From the NCBI GenBank assembly GCA_963784195.1, contig CAWARA010000031.1, forward strand, positions 62,001 to 126,000: DNA of 64,000 nt, in the 5' to 3' direction. Within the stretch, counting starts at the first letter, position 1. The number at the start of each line of letters is the position of its first letter. The notes beneath the pieces are model-generated. The model was not told the DNA's origin. It ran no database searches and was given only the letters and a program-made list of their open reading frames with translations. Source of the DNA: CAVQAH01 sp963784195. Its GTDB lineage: Bacteria > Acidobacteriota > Vicinamibacteria > Vicinamibacterales > 2-12-FULL-66-21. Positions 9,990 through 20,723 of the stretch are shown piece after piece. The position numbers and the translations under genes were made by a program.

Positions 9990-12193
9990 ATGCACCGGGC
10001 GCGTCGATGGTGGACTGTTACAGTCGTGGCAATCGTGCTCGCGTCCAGTGCCGCGCTTCAGCCACAGACTCCGTCAGCCGCGCAGGAACCTGGCCGCCGC
10101 CAGATTCTCGACACGATGAAGCGTGCGACGGTCTTCATGGTCGAGAGTGTCAGCACCAACGGCGGTTACGTGTGGTCGTACTTGCCGGATCTTTCACGGC
10201 GGTGGGGTGAGCTCGAAGCACGCGACACGATGATCTGGGTCCAGCCGCCAGGCACACCGGCGATGGGCCATCTGTTCCTGGACGCCTATCACGCGACTGG
10301 CGACGAGTATTACTACCAGGCGGCGGAGAAAGCTGCCAACGCGTTGATCTGGGGTCAGCTGCCATCCGGTGGCTGGAACTACATGATCGATTTCGGCGGC
10401 GACCGGTCGCTCCGCGATTGGTACGACACCATCGGCCGCAATGCCTGGCGGCTCGAAGAATTCCAACACTACTGGGGCAACGGCGACGTTCGACGATGCG
10501 GGCACGGCGGAGGCGGCCAAACTCCTCCTGAGGCTCTACGTCGAGAAGCGCGATCCGAAGTTCAAACCCGCCCTCGACAAGGCGATCCAGTTCGTCGTGG
10601 AGAGTCAGTATCCGATCGGCGCGTGGCCGCAGCGCTATCCGCTCAAGTCGGAGTTCGCGCGTCACGGCAAGCCGGATTACACGTCGTACCTGACCTTCAA
10701 CGACGACGTTGCAGCGGAGAACATCGACTTCCTGATCATGGCGTACCAGGCGCTGGGCGATCCGCGGCTGCTGGATCCGATCATCCGCGGCATGAACGCG
10801 TTCCTGGTCACACAGCAAGGTCCGCCGCAGGCCGGCTGGGCGCTTCAGTACACACCGGACCTCAAGCCATCGGGAGCGCGGACCTATGAGCCCAACGCGC
10901 TCGTCACCCATACGACGGCGCGGAACATCGAGCTGTTGATTCAGTTCTACCGCCTTACTGGCGACACCAAGTTCCTGGCGCGGGTTCCCGAAGCGCTCGA
11001 GTGGCTGAAATCGGTCGAGCTTCCGGCGGGCGTCGCGCCGGAAGGACGCACGCATCCCACCTTCATCGAAATTGGCACGAACAAGCCGCTCTACGTTCAC
11101 CGTGAGGGCTCGAACGCCGTCAACGGCCGCTACTTCGTGGACTACAACCCGAAGAACACCATCGGGCACTACAGCGCTTTCAGACGCGTCGATCTTCCGG
11201 GCCTGCGCAAACAGTACCGAAGAGGCCAAGGCCGAGTCACCCGAGTCGCTGGCGAAGAAGTCGCCGCTGTCGGCTGGCGGCGGCGCCGGTTCGCTTGCCC
11301 GGTACTTCACCGTGCCGAGCGCTCCGCCGGCGTCGGGCGCCGGGAAGGTCATGGCCGACCTGAACGCGCGCGGATTCTGGAATGCGCCGCTCGAGTACAC
11401 AAGTCATCCCTATCGCGGTGACGGCTCGCCGAAAGCTGTTCCAGGTGACTTTTCAACCGCTCACGTCGGTGACGACTCCGACACGTCGCCCTTCCGCGAC
11501 GACAAGCTGATGGGTATCTCGACCGCCGCGTACATCCGGAACATGGGCATGCTGATTCGCGCATTGGATGGGAGTCAGCGCTCGCAAGTCCTGTGGCGCC
11601 TGGATAACCTCGCCACGATTGACGGCGTTCCGGCGACAACGATCGGTCAGCCACGCGTCGTGAAGACCGACATCGGCCCGGCCGTCGAATTCAACGGCAC
11701 GAGTGACGGACTTCTGCTGGATGCCAACCCGCTGGCCGGCTTGGACCGGTTCGCGATTGAAGTCGTGGTCGCGCCTGCCCCCGGCGGAGCGGAGGAGCAG
11801 CGATTCCTGCATTTCGAAGACTCACCGCCTGCGGCCGGTACGGCGAGCCGTGCGCTGCTCGAACTTCGCATGGATCCGCGAGGTGTCTGGTCGCTCGATA
11901 CGTATCTGCGTCACCGCGAGGTCGGCCTGACGCTGCTGGACCGCGCGAAGACGCACGAAGCCGGGCGGTGGGCTGTCGTGGCGTTGACCTACGACGGCAA
12001 GACCATGGCTCACTACGTCAATGGGCAGCGTGAGCTGACCGGCGAGATCGCGTTCGCGCCGTTAGGTGCTGGCCGGACGTCAATCGGCGTCAGGTTGAAT
12101 CGCGTGTCCTGGTTCAAGGGCCGCATCCATTCCATCCGCATCTCTCCTCGCGCGTTGACGTCAGCCGAGCTGATGTCTGTTCCTCAGACATGA
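9990..12193 (+). CDS. Secreted pectate lyase (PL10/Pec_lyase type) with C-terminal LamG-like domain (two frameshifts)
   Basis: Starts with a signal peptide (VVAIVLASSAALQ) and continues into an alpha-helical toroid typical of Pec_lyase enzymes: repeated W-rich segments such as SGGWNYMIDFGGDRS and IGAWPQRYPL. Beta-elimination of polygalacturonate by this family yields unsaturated uronates, the input of the upstream kdu genes. The last 200 residues form a concanavalin/LamG-like domain (FNGTSDGLLLD... YVNGQRELTG). Two extra-base frameshifts, near 10480 and 11216, split the gene into three frames; joined, it gives about 733 residues. GTG at 9984 is an alternative start closer to GGAGAGG. The stop overlaps the next ATG. 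Confidence 0.85.
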
Positions 12194-13119
12194 CCGCTCT
12201 CGTGCTGGCGGCTGCCGTCGTCTCCTCTCTTGCAGCCGGTGGCGCACAGAGTCCGCGACCGGACCGTCAGGTCATCGTGCTCTGGCCGGAGGGCGTGCCA
12301 AACGCGAAGCCGAACGCAGGCGTGGAGCGCGTTGAAGATGGTCGCGTCTATAACGTGCAAAACCCGACGCTGACGGTCGTCCCTCCTGAGGCGAAGCCGA
12401 ACGGCACGGCGGTGGTCGTGTGTGCAGGCGGCAGCTACATGCGGTTGGCGATCGCGAACGAAGCCGAGGGTGTGGCCGAGCGGCTGCGCAAGGTCGGCGT
12501 GACGACCTTCATCCTGAAATACCGGCTCGTCGAATACGGCCACCCGGCGCCCTTGCAGGACGTGTTGCGCGCGATTCGCGTCGTGCGCTCGAGGGCGGCG
12601 GAGTTCGGAGTTCGTCCGGATCGCGTCGGGGTCATGGGGGCATCCGCCGGCGGGCACGTTGCCGCATCGGCCGCCACGCTGTTCGATTCCGCGGAAGGCC
12701 GCACGGCTGCGGCGATCGACCGTATCAGCGCGCGTCCCGACTTCGTCGCGCTGTTGTACCCGGTCATCACTATGCGAGCGCCCCACGCACATGAGGCGTC
12801 CCGTCGGAACCTCCTCGGGAACAATCCGCCGGAGGCGGTCGTTGCACGCCTTTCGCTCGAGGGGCAGGTCACTGCGCATACACCGCCGGTCTTTCTCGTG
12901 CACGGGGCAGACGATCGGAGTGTGCCGGCCCACCACAGCATCCTTTTCTATGAGGCGCTGCTGAAAGCTCAGGTCCCAGCCGAATTGCACGTGTACGAGC
13001 GCGCCGCGCACGGGTTCGGGACGGCCGCCGGCCAGGGACCTGCGTCCTCATGGGTCGACCGCTGGTTCGACTGGATGCGGGCACATGGCTGGTTGGACGG
13101 CTCCGGAGACCAATCGTGA
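12190..13119 (+). CDS. Secreted alpha/beta hydrolase (acetyl-esterase/BD-FAE type)
   Basis: A 309-residue protein with a short signal (ALVLAAAVVSSLAAGG) and a hydrolase fold: oxyanion-side CAGGSYM, nucleophile GASAGGH, acid in VHGADDRSV and histidine in RAAHGFG. This arrangement matches small carbohydrate esterases (acetylxylan or feruloyl esterase-like). ATG overlaps the lyase stop (ATGA) and its own stop overlaps the next GTG, so lyase, esterase and the SGNH-GH43 gene form a translationally coupled set. Role inferred: deacetylation of pectin or hemicellulose fragments. Confidence 0.85.
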   Translation: MTALVLAAAVVSSLAAGGAQSPRPDRQVIVLWPEGVPNAKPNAGVERVEDGRVYNVQNPTLTVVPPEAKPNGTAVVVCAGGSYMRLAIANEAEGVAERLRKVGVTTFILKYRLVEYGHPAPLQDVLRAIRVVRSRAAEFGVRPDRVGVMGASAGGHVAASAATLFDSAEGRTAAAIDRISARPDFVALLYPVITMRAPHAHEASRRNLLGNNPPEAVVARLSLEGQVTAHTPPVFLVHGADDRSVPAHHSILFYEALLKAQVPAELHVYERAAHGFGTAAGQGPASSWVDRWFDWMRAHGWLDGSGDQS

Positions 13120-15445
13120 GGATGACTCCCGTAGCGCTGCTGATGGTGTTGGGGACGGTCGTGCTGTCGGGGCAGCTCGTCGTGCAGCCCGCCGTGACCG
13201 AGCCCCGGGCAGATCCCTCGCGAGATGCCGGCCGTCCGGCGGTGTTCGTGATTGGAGACTCGACCGTCAAGAATCATGGACCCGGCGAGGGCTGGGGCGA
13301 CTACCTGGCGCCCTTCTTCGACGAGACGCGCATACAGGTCGTGAATTGGGCGATGGGCGGTCGAAGCAGCCGCAGCTTCATCGAGGAGGGTCGCTGGGCC
13401 CGCGCGCTCGGGCAGATGAAGCGTGGCGATTTCGTGCTCGTCCAGTTCGGACACAACGATCAGCGTGAGTTGACGACGGATCGAGGAACCATCCTCTCGG
13501 CCGGCGACGAGTCACAGGACGTCATCAACGAAGCGAGCAAACAGAAGTCCACCGTCCGAAGCTTCGGCTGGTACCTCCGCCAGTACGTGCGCGACACGCG
13601 CGCCAAAGGTGTCACGCTGATCTTTCTGTCGCCGGTGCCGAGAAACTACTGGACGCCCGAAGGCCGCTTCAACAACGTCATGGCCACGCACGCGCGGCTC
13701 ATGGAGAAGGTTGCGGCAGAGGAGAAAGTCCTCTTCTTCGATCTCAACGACGCCGTCGCGCGCCTCTATTCCGGCGCAGGGCAGGATGCGATCACCGGCC
13801 GATTCTTCACCGTCGGTGATTCGACCCACCCGAACGCGGCAGGCGCTGAGGCGAGTGCGGCCACCGTCGTGGACGGCATTCGGTCGCTGCCGCAGACAGG
13901 CCTCGCCGCGTATCTGCAGCCGACGGCGTCACATGCGTTGAAGGGGCCCCGACAACAGGCGTGGGCGAGGGGCATCGAAGGGCAGCGCAAGGCCGACCTC
14001 GGGAACGGGTACTTTCTGAACCCGATCATGAGCGGCGATCATCCCGATCCTTCGATCCTGAAGGACGGGTCCGACTATTACATGACCTTCTCGTCCTTCG
14101 ATGCGTATCCAGGGCTCGTGATCTGGCACTCGAAAGATCTCGTCAACTGGCAGCCGATCGGCCCGGCGCTCTTCAAGAACATCGGATCCGTGTGGGCACC
14201 AGACCTGGTGAAGCACGGCTCGCGGTATTACATCTATTTTCCTGGGGTCGGTCCGTATCGATCGAACTACGTCGTCTGGGCCGACGACATCCGCGGACCA
14301 TGGAGCGAACCGATCGATCTGAAGATCGGACGCATCGATCCCGGGCACGCGGTCGGACCCGACGGGAAACGCTATCTCTTCCTGAGCGCCGGTTATCTGG
14401 TAACGCTCGCCGATGATGGCCTGTCGGTGGTGGGTGAGCCGCGAAAGATCTATGACGGCTGGAAGTACCCGCCGGACTGGATCGTGGAGGGCTTCGCCCA
14501 GGAGGGGCCCAAGATCATCCGTAAGGGCGACTACTACTACATGGTGCTCGCCGAAGGAGGAACAGCCGGTCCGCCGACCGGGCACATGATCGTCGCCGCA
14601 CGTTCGAGGTCGATCGAGGGACCGTGGGAGAACTCGCCGCACAATCCCATCCTGCGCGCGACATCGGGCGACGAAGCGTGGTGGTCCAAGGGGCACGGCA
14701 CCCTGATCGAAGGGCCGGACAATCGCTGGTGGATCGTCTACCACGCATACGAGAAGGGTTTCTACAACCTCGGACGACAAGCGCTGCTCGAACCCGTCGA
14801 GTGGCTCGACGACGGATGGTTCAGGGTGGCGAAGTACGATCCGGCGCGGCCAATCCCCAAACCGGTGCCGTCGAGTGCGGGTCCGCACGGCTTCGCATTG
14901 TCCGATGACTTCTCGACCAGCAGGATGGGGACGCAATGGAGCTTCTATGCGGGCGATGTGAACGATCGCGATCGCTATAGATACGAGGATCGCCGACTCG
15001 TTCTGAAAGCGAAAGGCAAGTCGCCCTCCGATTCCTCACCGCTCTGGTTCGTCACAGGCGATCACGCGTACGAAATCGAAGTGGAGATCGACGCCGATCC
15101 GGAAGCGACGGCGGGTCTGCTGCTTTTCTACAACCGCAGGCTGTATGTCGGCCTCGGCTTCTCCGCGAAGAACTTCATCATGCACAGCTACGGCATCGAG
15201 CGGCCAGGCGCGAAGCCAGCCGGCGTTGCCAATCGCCTCCACCTCCGCCTGCGCAACGATCGCCATATCGTGACGATCGACTACAGCCTCGACGGTCAGA
15301 CGTGGACGCGATACGACCGCGGCATGGAGGTTTCGGGTACCACCACAATGTGGGCTACGACTTCCTGAGCCTGCGTCCGGCGCTGTACGCCGCAGGTAAC
15401 GGCGAAGTCAGGTTCCGTAACTTCAAGTACCGCGCCCTGCAGTAG
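13116..15445 (+). CDS. SGNH rhamnogalacturonan acetylesterase fused to GH43 glycosidase (one frameshift)
   Basis: Residues about 45-275 are an SGNH/GDSL esterase: IGDSTVKN (block I), GGRSSRSF, FGHNDQRE and DSTHPNAAG (Ser-Asp-His). A GH43 five-bladed propeller follows (HPDPSILKDGSDYYMTFSS, ..APDLVKHGSRYYIY), then a C-terminal DUF1349-like jelly roll. Together they would deacetylate and debranch pectic side chains. The frame breaks at the GGG run 15335-15337; adding one G restores the ending FRNFKYRALQ at 15445, giving about 776 residues. GTG at 13116 overlaps the upstream stop; ATG at 13122 is the alternative. Confidence 0.87.
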
Positions 15446-15524
15446 CCCGGACGCTGGTTACACATATGACGAACCGGTTAAATCTGAGGCGGATCTGCTA
15501 AGATGCTCCGCCGGAGGATAGCGG

Positions 15525-16142
15525 GTGGCGTTCAGACTGATACCCCGGGAAGAGCGGTTCTACGACGATTTCGTGGCGCTCGCCGAGCAGATCCGCCGGG
15601 GCGCGGGGCTTCTCGAGGAGATGCTGGTTCCCGATCACCCGATCTGGGACAAGGCGGACGAGATCAAGGAAGTCGAGCACAAGTGCGACTTCCTGACCCA
15701 CGAAATCATCCAGCGTTTGCATCGCACCTTCGTGACGCCGCTCGATCGCGAAGACATCCACGCCCTGGCCCGTTCGCTCGACGACGTCATGGACGCCATC
15801 GACGCGTCGGCGGCCGTCGTCCGGCTCTACCAGATCGAGCACGTGCGCCCTGACGCCCGCGAACTGGCGAGGCTGGTCAAACTGTCCGCCGAGCAGGTCG
15901 TGCTCGCGCTCAAGGCGCTCGGCAAGAAGAAGGGCGTGTCGGAGCGGGCCGTTGAGATCAACCGGCTCGAGAACGAGGCGGACCGGGCCCATCAGGCAGC
16001 ATTGCGGCGTCTGTTCGAAGAGGAACGGGACGCCATCACCCTCATCAAGTGGAAAGAGGTACTGGACTTCCTCGAGGATGCCACGGACCGCTGCGAGGAC
16101 GTGGCCAACGTGCTCGAAGGCGTCGTCGTGAAACACGCCTGA
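15525..16142 (+). CDS. DUF47/PhoU-like Pit accessory protein
   Basis: A 205-residue all-helical protein of the TIGR00153/DUF47 family (repeated E/K-rich helices, EVEHKCDFLTHEIIQRLHRTF, LDREDIHALARSLDDVMDAID). These proteins sit beside Pit phosphate permeases and probably gate them, as here, where the permease starts 7 bp downstream. GTG start at 15525 with GGAGG at 15513-15517. Not part of the pectin locus. Confidence 0.9.
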   Translation: MAFRLIPREERFYDDFVALAEQIRRGAGLLEEMLVPDHPIWDKADEIKEVEHKCDFLTHEIIQRLHRTFVTPLDREDIHALARSLDDVMDAIDASAAVVRLYQIEHVRPDARELARLVKLSAEQVVLALKALGKKKGVSERAVEINRLENEADRAHQAALRRLFEEERDAITLIKWKEVLDFLEDATDRCEDVANVLEGVVVKHA

Positions 16143-16149
16143 CGCCTGA

Positions 16150-17151
16150 ATGGACACGAACTTTCTCGCAGTCGCCGGGCTCATTCTCGTTGCGCTCGTG
16201 TTCGACTACATCAACGGCTTCCACGACGCCGCGAACTCCATCGCCACGGTCGTGTCGACGCGGGTGCTCACTCCCGGGAGAGCCGTGGTCTGGGCGGCCT
16301 TCTTCAATTTCGTTGCGGCGTTCACGTTCGGCACCGCCGTCGCCAAGACGGTCGGTGCTGGCCTCGTCGACATCAGGGTGGTCACCTTTACGGTGATCTT
16401 CGCAGGCCTCATGGGCGCGATCGTCTGGGACCTGATCACGTGGTACTACGGCTTGCCGACCAGCTCCTCGCACGCGCTGATTGGCGGCTATGCCGGCGCG
16501 GCGGTCGCCAAGGCGGGCTTTGGCGCGATCATCGTGTCGGGTTGGACCAAAACCCTGATCTTCATAGTCCTCGCGCCGCTCATCGGCATGACGCTGGGCT
16601 TTTTGCTGATGGTGGCGATCCTCTGGATCTTTTCCGGTACGGCGCCGAGCCGCGTCGATCACTGGTTCCGGCGCCTGCAGCTGCTCTCAGCCGCCGCGTA
16701 CAGCCTGGGCCACGGCGGCAACGATGCGCAGAAAACGATGGGGATCATCGCCGGGGCGCTGTTCGCCGGCGGGTACATCGCGGAGTTCCGTATCGACCTG
16801 TGGGTGGTGCTCGCCGCTCACGCCGCCATCGCGCTCGGCACGCTGTCGGGCGGCTGGCGGATCATTCACACGATGGGGTCGAAGATCACGAAACTGCAGC
16901 CGGTTGGTGGCTTCGCCGCGGAAACCGCCGGTGCGATTTCGCTGTTCGCCGCAACGCACCTCGGTGTACCGGTCAGCACCACCCACACGATCACGGGCGC
17001 GATCATCGGCGTTGGCTCCATCAAGCGCCTGTCCGCCGTTCGCTGGGGCGTCGCCGGCCGAATCATCTGGGCGTGGATCCTCACGATCCCCGCGGCCGCG
17101 ATCATTTCTTCTCTCACATACTGGATCACGGCTTCGACGCTCGCGCCGTAG
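16150..17151 (+). CDS. pit: PiT-family inorganic phosphate transporter
   Basis: A 333-residue membrane protein with the duplicated PiT signature: DYINGFHDAANSIATVV near residue 20 and GHGGNDAQKTMG in the second half, plus the two PVSTTHT/PTSSSHAL repeats. It imports phosphate (usually as a neutral metal-phosphate or with protons). It pairs with the DUF47 gene immediately upstream and converges on phoR/phoB, so the region is a small phosphate module. Confidence 0.95.
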   Translation: MDTNFLAVAGLILVALVFDYINGFHDAANSIATVVSTRVLTPGRAVVWAAFFNFVAAFTFGTAVAKTVGAGLVDIRVVTFTVIFAGLMGAIVWDLITWYYGLPTSSSHALIGGYAGAAVAKAGFGAIIVSGWTKTLIFIVLAPLIGMTLGFLLMVAILWIFSGTAPSRVDHWFRRLQLLSAAAYSLGHGGNDAQKTMGIIAGALFAGGYIAEFRIDLWVVLAAHAAIALGTLSGGWRIIHTMGSKITKLQPVGGFAAETAGAISLFAATHLGVPVSTTHTITGAIIGVGSIKRLSAVRWGVAGRIIWAWILTIPAAAIISSLTYWITASTLAP

Positions 17152-17165
17152 GGTGCGCGCGCGCG

Positions 17166-17254
17166 TCGTTCGTGGTTCGTTGCTCGTCGCTCGCAGGGCT
17201 TCTCGAACGGTTCAGGCGGGTTTCGAGCTACGAGCGACGAACTAACGAACCACG
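17166..17254. repeat. Heptamer-arm hairpin between convergent pit and phoR
   Basis: Left arm 17166-17192 (CGTTCGTGGTTCG...CGTCGCTCG) and right arm 17224-17254 (CGAGCTACGAGCGACG...AACCACG) are imperfect inverted copies built from 7-nt units such as GTTCGTG and GCTCGTC. It could act as a bidirectional transcription stop between the two convergent genes. It is one of at least five related elements in the window. Confidence 0.8.
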
Positions 17255-17261
17255 GCAAGAA

Positions 17262-19028
17262 TCAAGGAATCGGCAACTCAATCGTAAAGATCGCACCACC
17301 CCCCGGCTTGTTCGCAGCGCGAATGCGCCCGCCGTGCAGCTCGATCAAATGCTTCACGATGGCAAGGCCAAGCCCCGTGCCGCCAGGATCGCGGCCGCCG
17401 CGCGAGCGGGCTTTGTCCACTCGATAGAATCGCTCGAAGATTCGCGGAAGGTCTGCTTCCGGAATGCCCGGTCCCTGATCCGAGACCGACAACAGCATAC
17501 GCTCGTCGCGGCGCTCAGCGCTCATCACGATGAGACTCTTGACGGGCGCGTAGTTGGTGGCGTTTTCCAGCAGGTTTTTCAGCGCATCGTGGAGCTTCGC
17601 CGGATCGCCATGGATCGTCGCGGCCTCGGGTGCCACACGATACTCGACTGTCTGATCGCGGGATTCTATTGCCGGCGCCAGCTCGCTCTCCACGCCCGTG
17701 AAGAGCGATTCCGTGGAGCAGGCGACGTGTTCCAGCAGCTCCTGTCCGGCATCCAGCCGCGCCAGGCGAAGCAGGTCGCGCACCAGCCGTTCCATGCGCA
17801 GCGTGTGACGGCCGATGATCTCGAGAAATCGCCGCGCCTCCTGCTGGTCGGTGCCGCCGTCGGTCAGCGCTTCGACATATCCGCGCACCGCGGTCAGCGG
17901 CGTGCGCAGCTCGTGCGAGACGTTGGCGACGAAGTCGCGGCGGATCCTGTCGGCGCGCCTCAGGTCGGTGATGTCGTGCATGACCAGGACCGCACCGCCT
18001 TCCTCGGCCGCGGCGACCGGCGTGCTGCGCGCGGTGATGATCAGCTCCGGCTCACGCGGCAATGTCAGCTCGAGCGGGCTGGTTGCCGTTCCCTTCAACG
18101 CGGCGCCAAGCTGCGCGGCGATGTCCGGATGCCGGACGATCTCGAGGTAATGGCGGCCTTCCGTTGCGTGCTGTACCTGCAGCATGCGTCTCGCCGCTTC
18201 GTTGACCAGTTGCAGCCGTCCCAGCTCGTTGACGATCAGGACGCCCTCGACCATGCCCGACAGAATGGCTTGCATCCGCGCGCGATCGGCGGCGAGGTCG
18301 CTTGCACGCCGCCCAATTTCGCGCACCGAGTCGTCGAGCACGCGCGCGACGGCGCCGATCTCGTCGTTGCCGTAGTCGCGAGCCGGGCGTGACAGGTCGC
18401 CCTGCGCGTAGCGGCCGGCGACCTCGGCGATAGCCCGCACGCGTCGGCTGAGCAGAATGGAGATGCCGCCCGACAGGGCCATCGCCGCCAGCAGCCCGAT
18501 GCCGAACGCGATGGCCGCTATCCGGCGGATCTCGGCCAGCTGATCGCGCACTTCGGTGAGTGGCAGCGCGAGACGAACGAAGGTCAGAACGGGCAGATCA
18601 GGGTTGCGCACCGGCACGGCGACATACAGCATGTCCACCGAGAGCGTCGTGCTGAAGCGGCGCGCTACGCCAAGCCCGGACCGGCCGGCGTCGAGAATCT
18701 CCGGGCGGTTCCCGTGGTTATCGACGGTGCGCAGCGCTTCGCCATCGAGTTCTGAGTCGCCAACCACGGCGCCATCGGGCCCGATGAAGGTGACTCGCGC
18801 CGCGACCAGCGTGCCGAGCTGATCGGCCTCGGCGTCCAGATCGTCCGCTCCCGCCCGGCCGTGGTGGGAGAGCGTTTCGGCCATCAACCGCGCTTCGTTG
18901 ACGAGCGACCGTTCGATGCGCTCGCTCAGCGTGCGCCGCAGGGTCCACGAGACCAGCACGGTCGCGACCAGAAGCGTCAGCGCGGCGGCGGCCAGCGAGG
19001 TGGCGAACAGGCGCGAGCGGAAGGTCAC
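17262..19028 (-). CDS. phoR: PhoR-type sensor histidine kinase
   Basis: A 588-residue membrane kinase. Two transmembrane segments (residues about 10-30 and 170-195) flank a periplasmic domain, followed by HAMP, PAS (LIVNELGRLQLVNEAARRML), HisKA with the phospho-accepting H in FVANVSHELRTPLTAVRGY, and HATPase_c with N (LLENATNYAP), G1 (DQGPGIPEADL) and G2 (GGTGLGLAIVKHLIELHGG). The GTG start at 19028 overlaps the phoB stop. Beside a Pit system it is the likely phosphate-starvation sensor. Confidence 0.92.
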   Translation of the reverse strand: MTFRSRLFATSLAAAALTLLVATVLVSWTLRRTLSERIERSLVNEARLMAETLSHHGRAGADDLDAEADQLGTLVAARVTFIGPDGAVVGDSELDGEALRTVDNHGNRPEILDAGRSGLGVARRFSTTLSVDMLYVAVPVRNPDLPVLTFVRLALPLTEVRDQLAEIRRIAAIAFGIGLLAAMALSGGISILLSRRVRAIAEVAGRYAQGDLSRPARDYGNDEIGAVARVLDDSVREIGRRASDLAADRARMQAILSGMVEGVLIVNELGRLQLVNEAARRMLQVQHATEGRHYLEIVRHPDIAAQLGAALKGTATSPLELTLPREPELIITARSTPVAAAEEGGAVLVMHDITDLRRADRIRRDFVANVSHELRTPLTAVRGYVEALTDGGTDQQEARRFLEIIGRHTLRMERLVRDLLRLARLDAGQELLEHVACSTESLFTGVESELAPAIESRDQTVEYRVAPEAATIHGDPAKLHDALKNLLENATNYAPVKSLIVMSAERRDERMLLSVSDQGPGIPEADLPRIFERFYRVDKARSRGGRDPGGTGLGLAIVKHLIELHGGRIRAANKPGGGAIFTIELPIP

Positions 19029-19707
19029 GGGCGTTCGGCGAGCTTGTATCCGAACTGCTTGACGGTTTCGATCGCATCCGCCAGGATCGGCAGTTTTTCA
19101 CGCAGGCGGCGAACGTGCACGTCCACTGTCCGCGTGCCGCCGGTGTACTGATAGCCCCAGACGTCGGTCAACAGCAGGTCACGGGAGAGGACACGGCCGC
19201 GGTGCTGCACGAGATACAGCAGGAGCAGGAACTCCTTGGCCGTCAGCTTTATTTCCTCGTTGTTCAGCGTGATCGGTGCCGGTCCGGATCGATCGTGATC
19301 GGGCCGTAGCGCGTCACGCCGGTCGACGCGCCCGTCCGCGTCGCACGACGGAGCAGCGCCGTCACCCGCGCGCTCAGTTCTTTCGGGCTGAACGGCTTGG
19401 TGACGTAGTCGTCGGCGCCGAGCTCGAGACCGGACACGCGATCCGATTCCTCGCCGCGCGCGGTCAGCATGATCACCGGAATCGATGCCGTTGCCGGATC
19501 CGATCGCAGGGCTTGACAGACGAGCAGTCCGTCCAGTCCGGGAAGCATCAGATCGAGGATGACGAGGTCCGCGGGCTGCTTGCGCAAGCGTGGCATGACG
19601 TCGCCGCCAGACGTCAGGCGATCGACCCGATGCCCGGCCTTTTCCAGGTAGCGCGCGATCAGTTCCGCGATGTCGGCGTCGTCTTCGACGATGAGGATGG
19701 AGGACAT
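19025..19707 (-). CDS. phoB: PhoB-type OmpR-family response regulator (one frameshift)
   Basis: Receiver domain starts MSSILIVEDDADIAE, with phospho-acceptor D in LVILDLMLPG, then T (MLTARGE) and K (VTKPFSPKEL). The winged-helix DNA-binding domain (LLTDVWGYQYTGGTRTVDVHVRRLREKL) lies in another frame; one missing base near 19275 separates them (DPDRHR then ITLNNEEIKLTAKEF). Repaired length is about 227 residues, the normal PhoB size. It overlaps phoR (GTGA), so both are one transcript. The break is most simply a sequencing indel. Confidence 0.9.
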
Positions 19708-19800
19708 GTCTAGTAGAGCGTATCTCCTGAGTCGGGTCCGGCCGCTCCGTTGTCGCGGCCGGCTGATCACGGCCGAACGCTGGTTGAGAGTGGTACTGAT

Positions 19801-20531
19801 TCAGCTTATACGTGCCACTAGTGCGGGCCGCCTGGCCTCGCCTTCGATGACTTCGACGGGCGCGTCATCGAGCGCCGCCCGCAGGTGGGCTGCCGAGGCA
19901 TACTCGCGATGCGGGCAGCCGTCGCGCGCGAATGCGGAGCGGAATGCGCGCGCCGGAGAAGGGATCCGGAGATCACCTCGACCGTATCGTCTCTCAGTAT
20001 AATCCGGTGTCCATACGACTCGAGCGGCTGCGGCCAACCGGTGCAGAAGGCAAGGGAGATGCGATCCGCCGCATGCACGAACCGGTAGTCGCCCAGGAGA
20101 TGCCCCGCCATTCCCGCGTCGCTTCTTGCCAGTTGCGCCGCGCAGCGCTCGCGCATGATCTCGAAAAAGGGGTCCCAGGCCATGTCGGATTCATAGTGGC
20201 CATAGACCGTCAACGCATGCTGCGCCACGAGCGCGGCAGCGTACGGATCCTGTTCGCCCAGCCGGTCCACCGCTCGCGGCCAGATACGATGCCTGACCTC
20301 GATCGGCACGCAGATGAAATCCAGCGCCTTGCCATTCGCGTCGACGTGGGTGAGCGAGTCTTCTTCACGCCATCCGTTGTCGTGTTCACGCGCGGCCAGC
20401 AGGATTGACGCGCGGCGCGGGTTGTCGTCGAACCCGTCGTCGTGCCAGTTCGCGATCGCTTCTGCTGCCAGACGCGCGTGATCGGGTTGCGTGATGAAGA
20501 CCTGAGAATCGTCGGTGGTCCGGATGATCAT
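19801..20531 (-). CDS. DUF3891-family protein (one frameshift)
   Basis: Begins MIIRTTDDSQVFITQPDHARLAAEAI, with HD-like histidines in REHDNGWRE and AQHALTVYGHYESDMAWDPFF. I recognise the DUF3891 family; its function is not established. One missing base near 19960 shifts the last 55 residues; the alternative frame (SPARAFRSAFARDGCPHREY to ALVARIS) looks native and ends at 19801. Repaired length is about 243 residues. It lies upstream of phoB on the same strand and is divergent from the glycine-zipper gene. Confidence 0.75.
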
Positions 20532-20611
20532 CGCCGAGGTGTCAGGATTGTAATCGCTCGATCCGAAATCCGTGCAACGCGGAACGGATGTCCTGGCCCA
20601 GTCACGGACCG

Positions 20612-20629
20612 TGTTCCCTCGAGGGGACA
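20612..20629. promoter_or_regulatory. Near-palindrome in the divergent intergenic region
   Basis: TGTTCCCTCGAGGGGACA is an almost perfect dyad in the 192-bp region between the DUF3891 gene (-) and the glycine-zipper gene (+). It could be an operator for a dimeric repressor. No second copy was seen in the window, so support is only positional and by symmetry. Confidence 0.3.
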
Positions 20630-20694
20630 GTCGCCGATGGCTCTGCCGCAAAACAGGCCGAAAAACGCGATTGTTCGCTGGCATCGCGCTTGGA

Positions 20695-20715
20695 CCTCCC
20701 GACGCAACCGGGAGG
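20695..20715 (+). promoter_or_regulatory. Hairpin covering the ribosome-binding site of the glycine-zipper gene
   Basis: CCTCCCG (20695-20701) pairs perfectly with CGGGAGG (20709-20715) around a 7-nt loop. The right arm contains the GGGAGG Shine-Dalgarno sequence 9 nt before the ATG at 20724, so the folded leader would hide the ribosome site. This is what a simple thermosensor or translational switch would look like; no ligand or protein is implied by the sequence. Confidence 0.4.
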
Positions 20716-20723
20716 AACCGACC

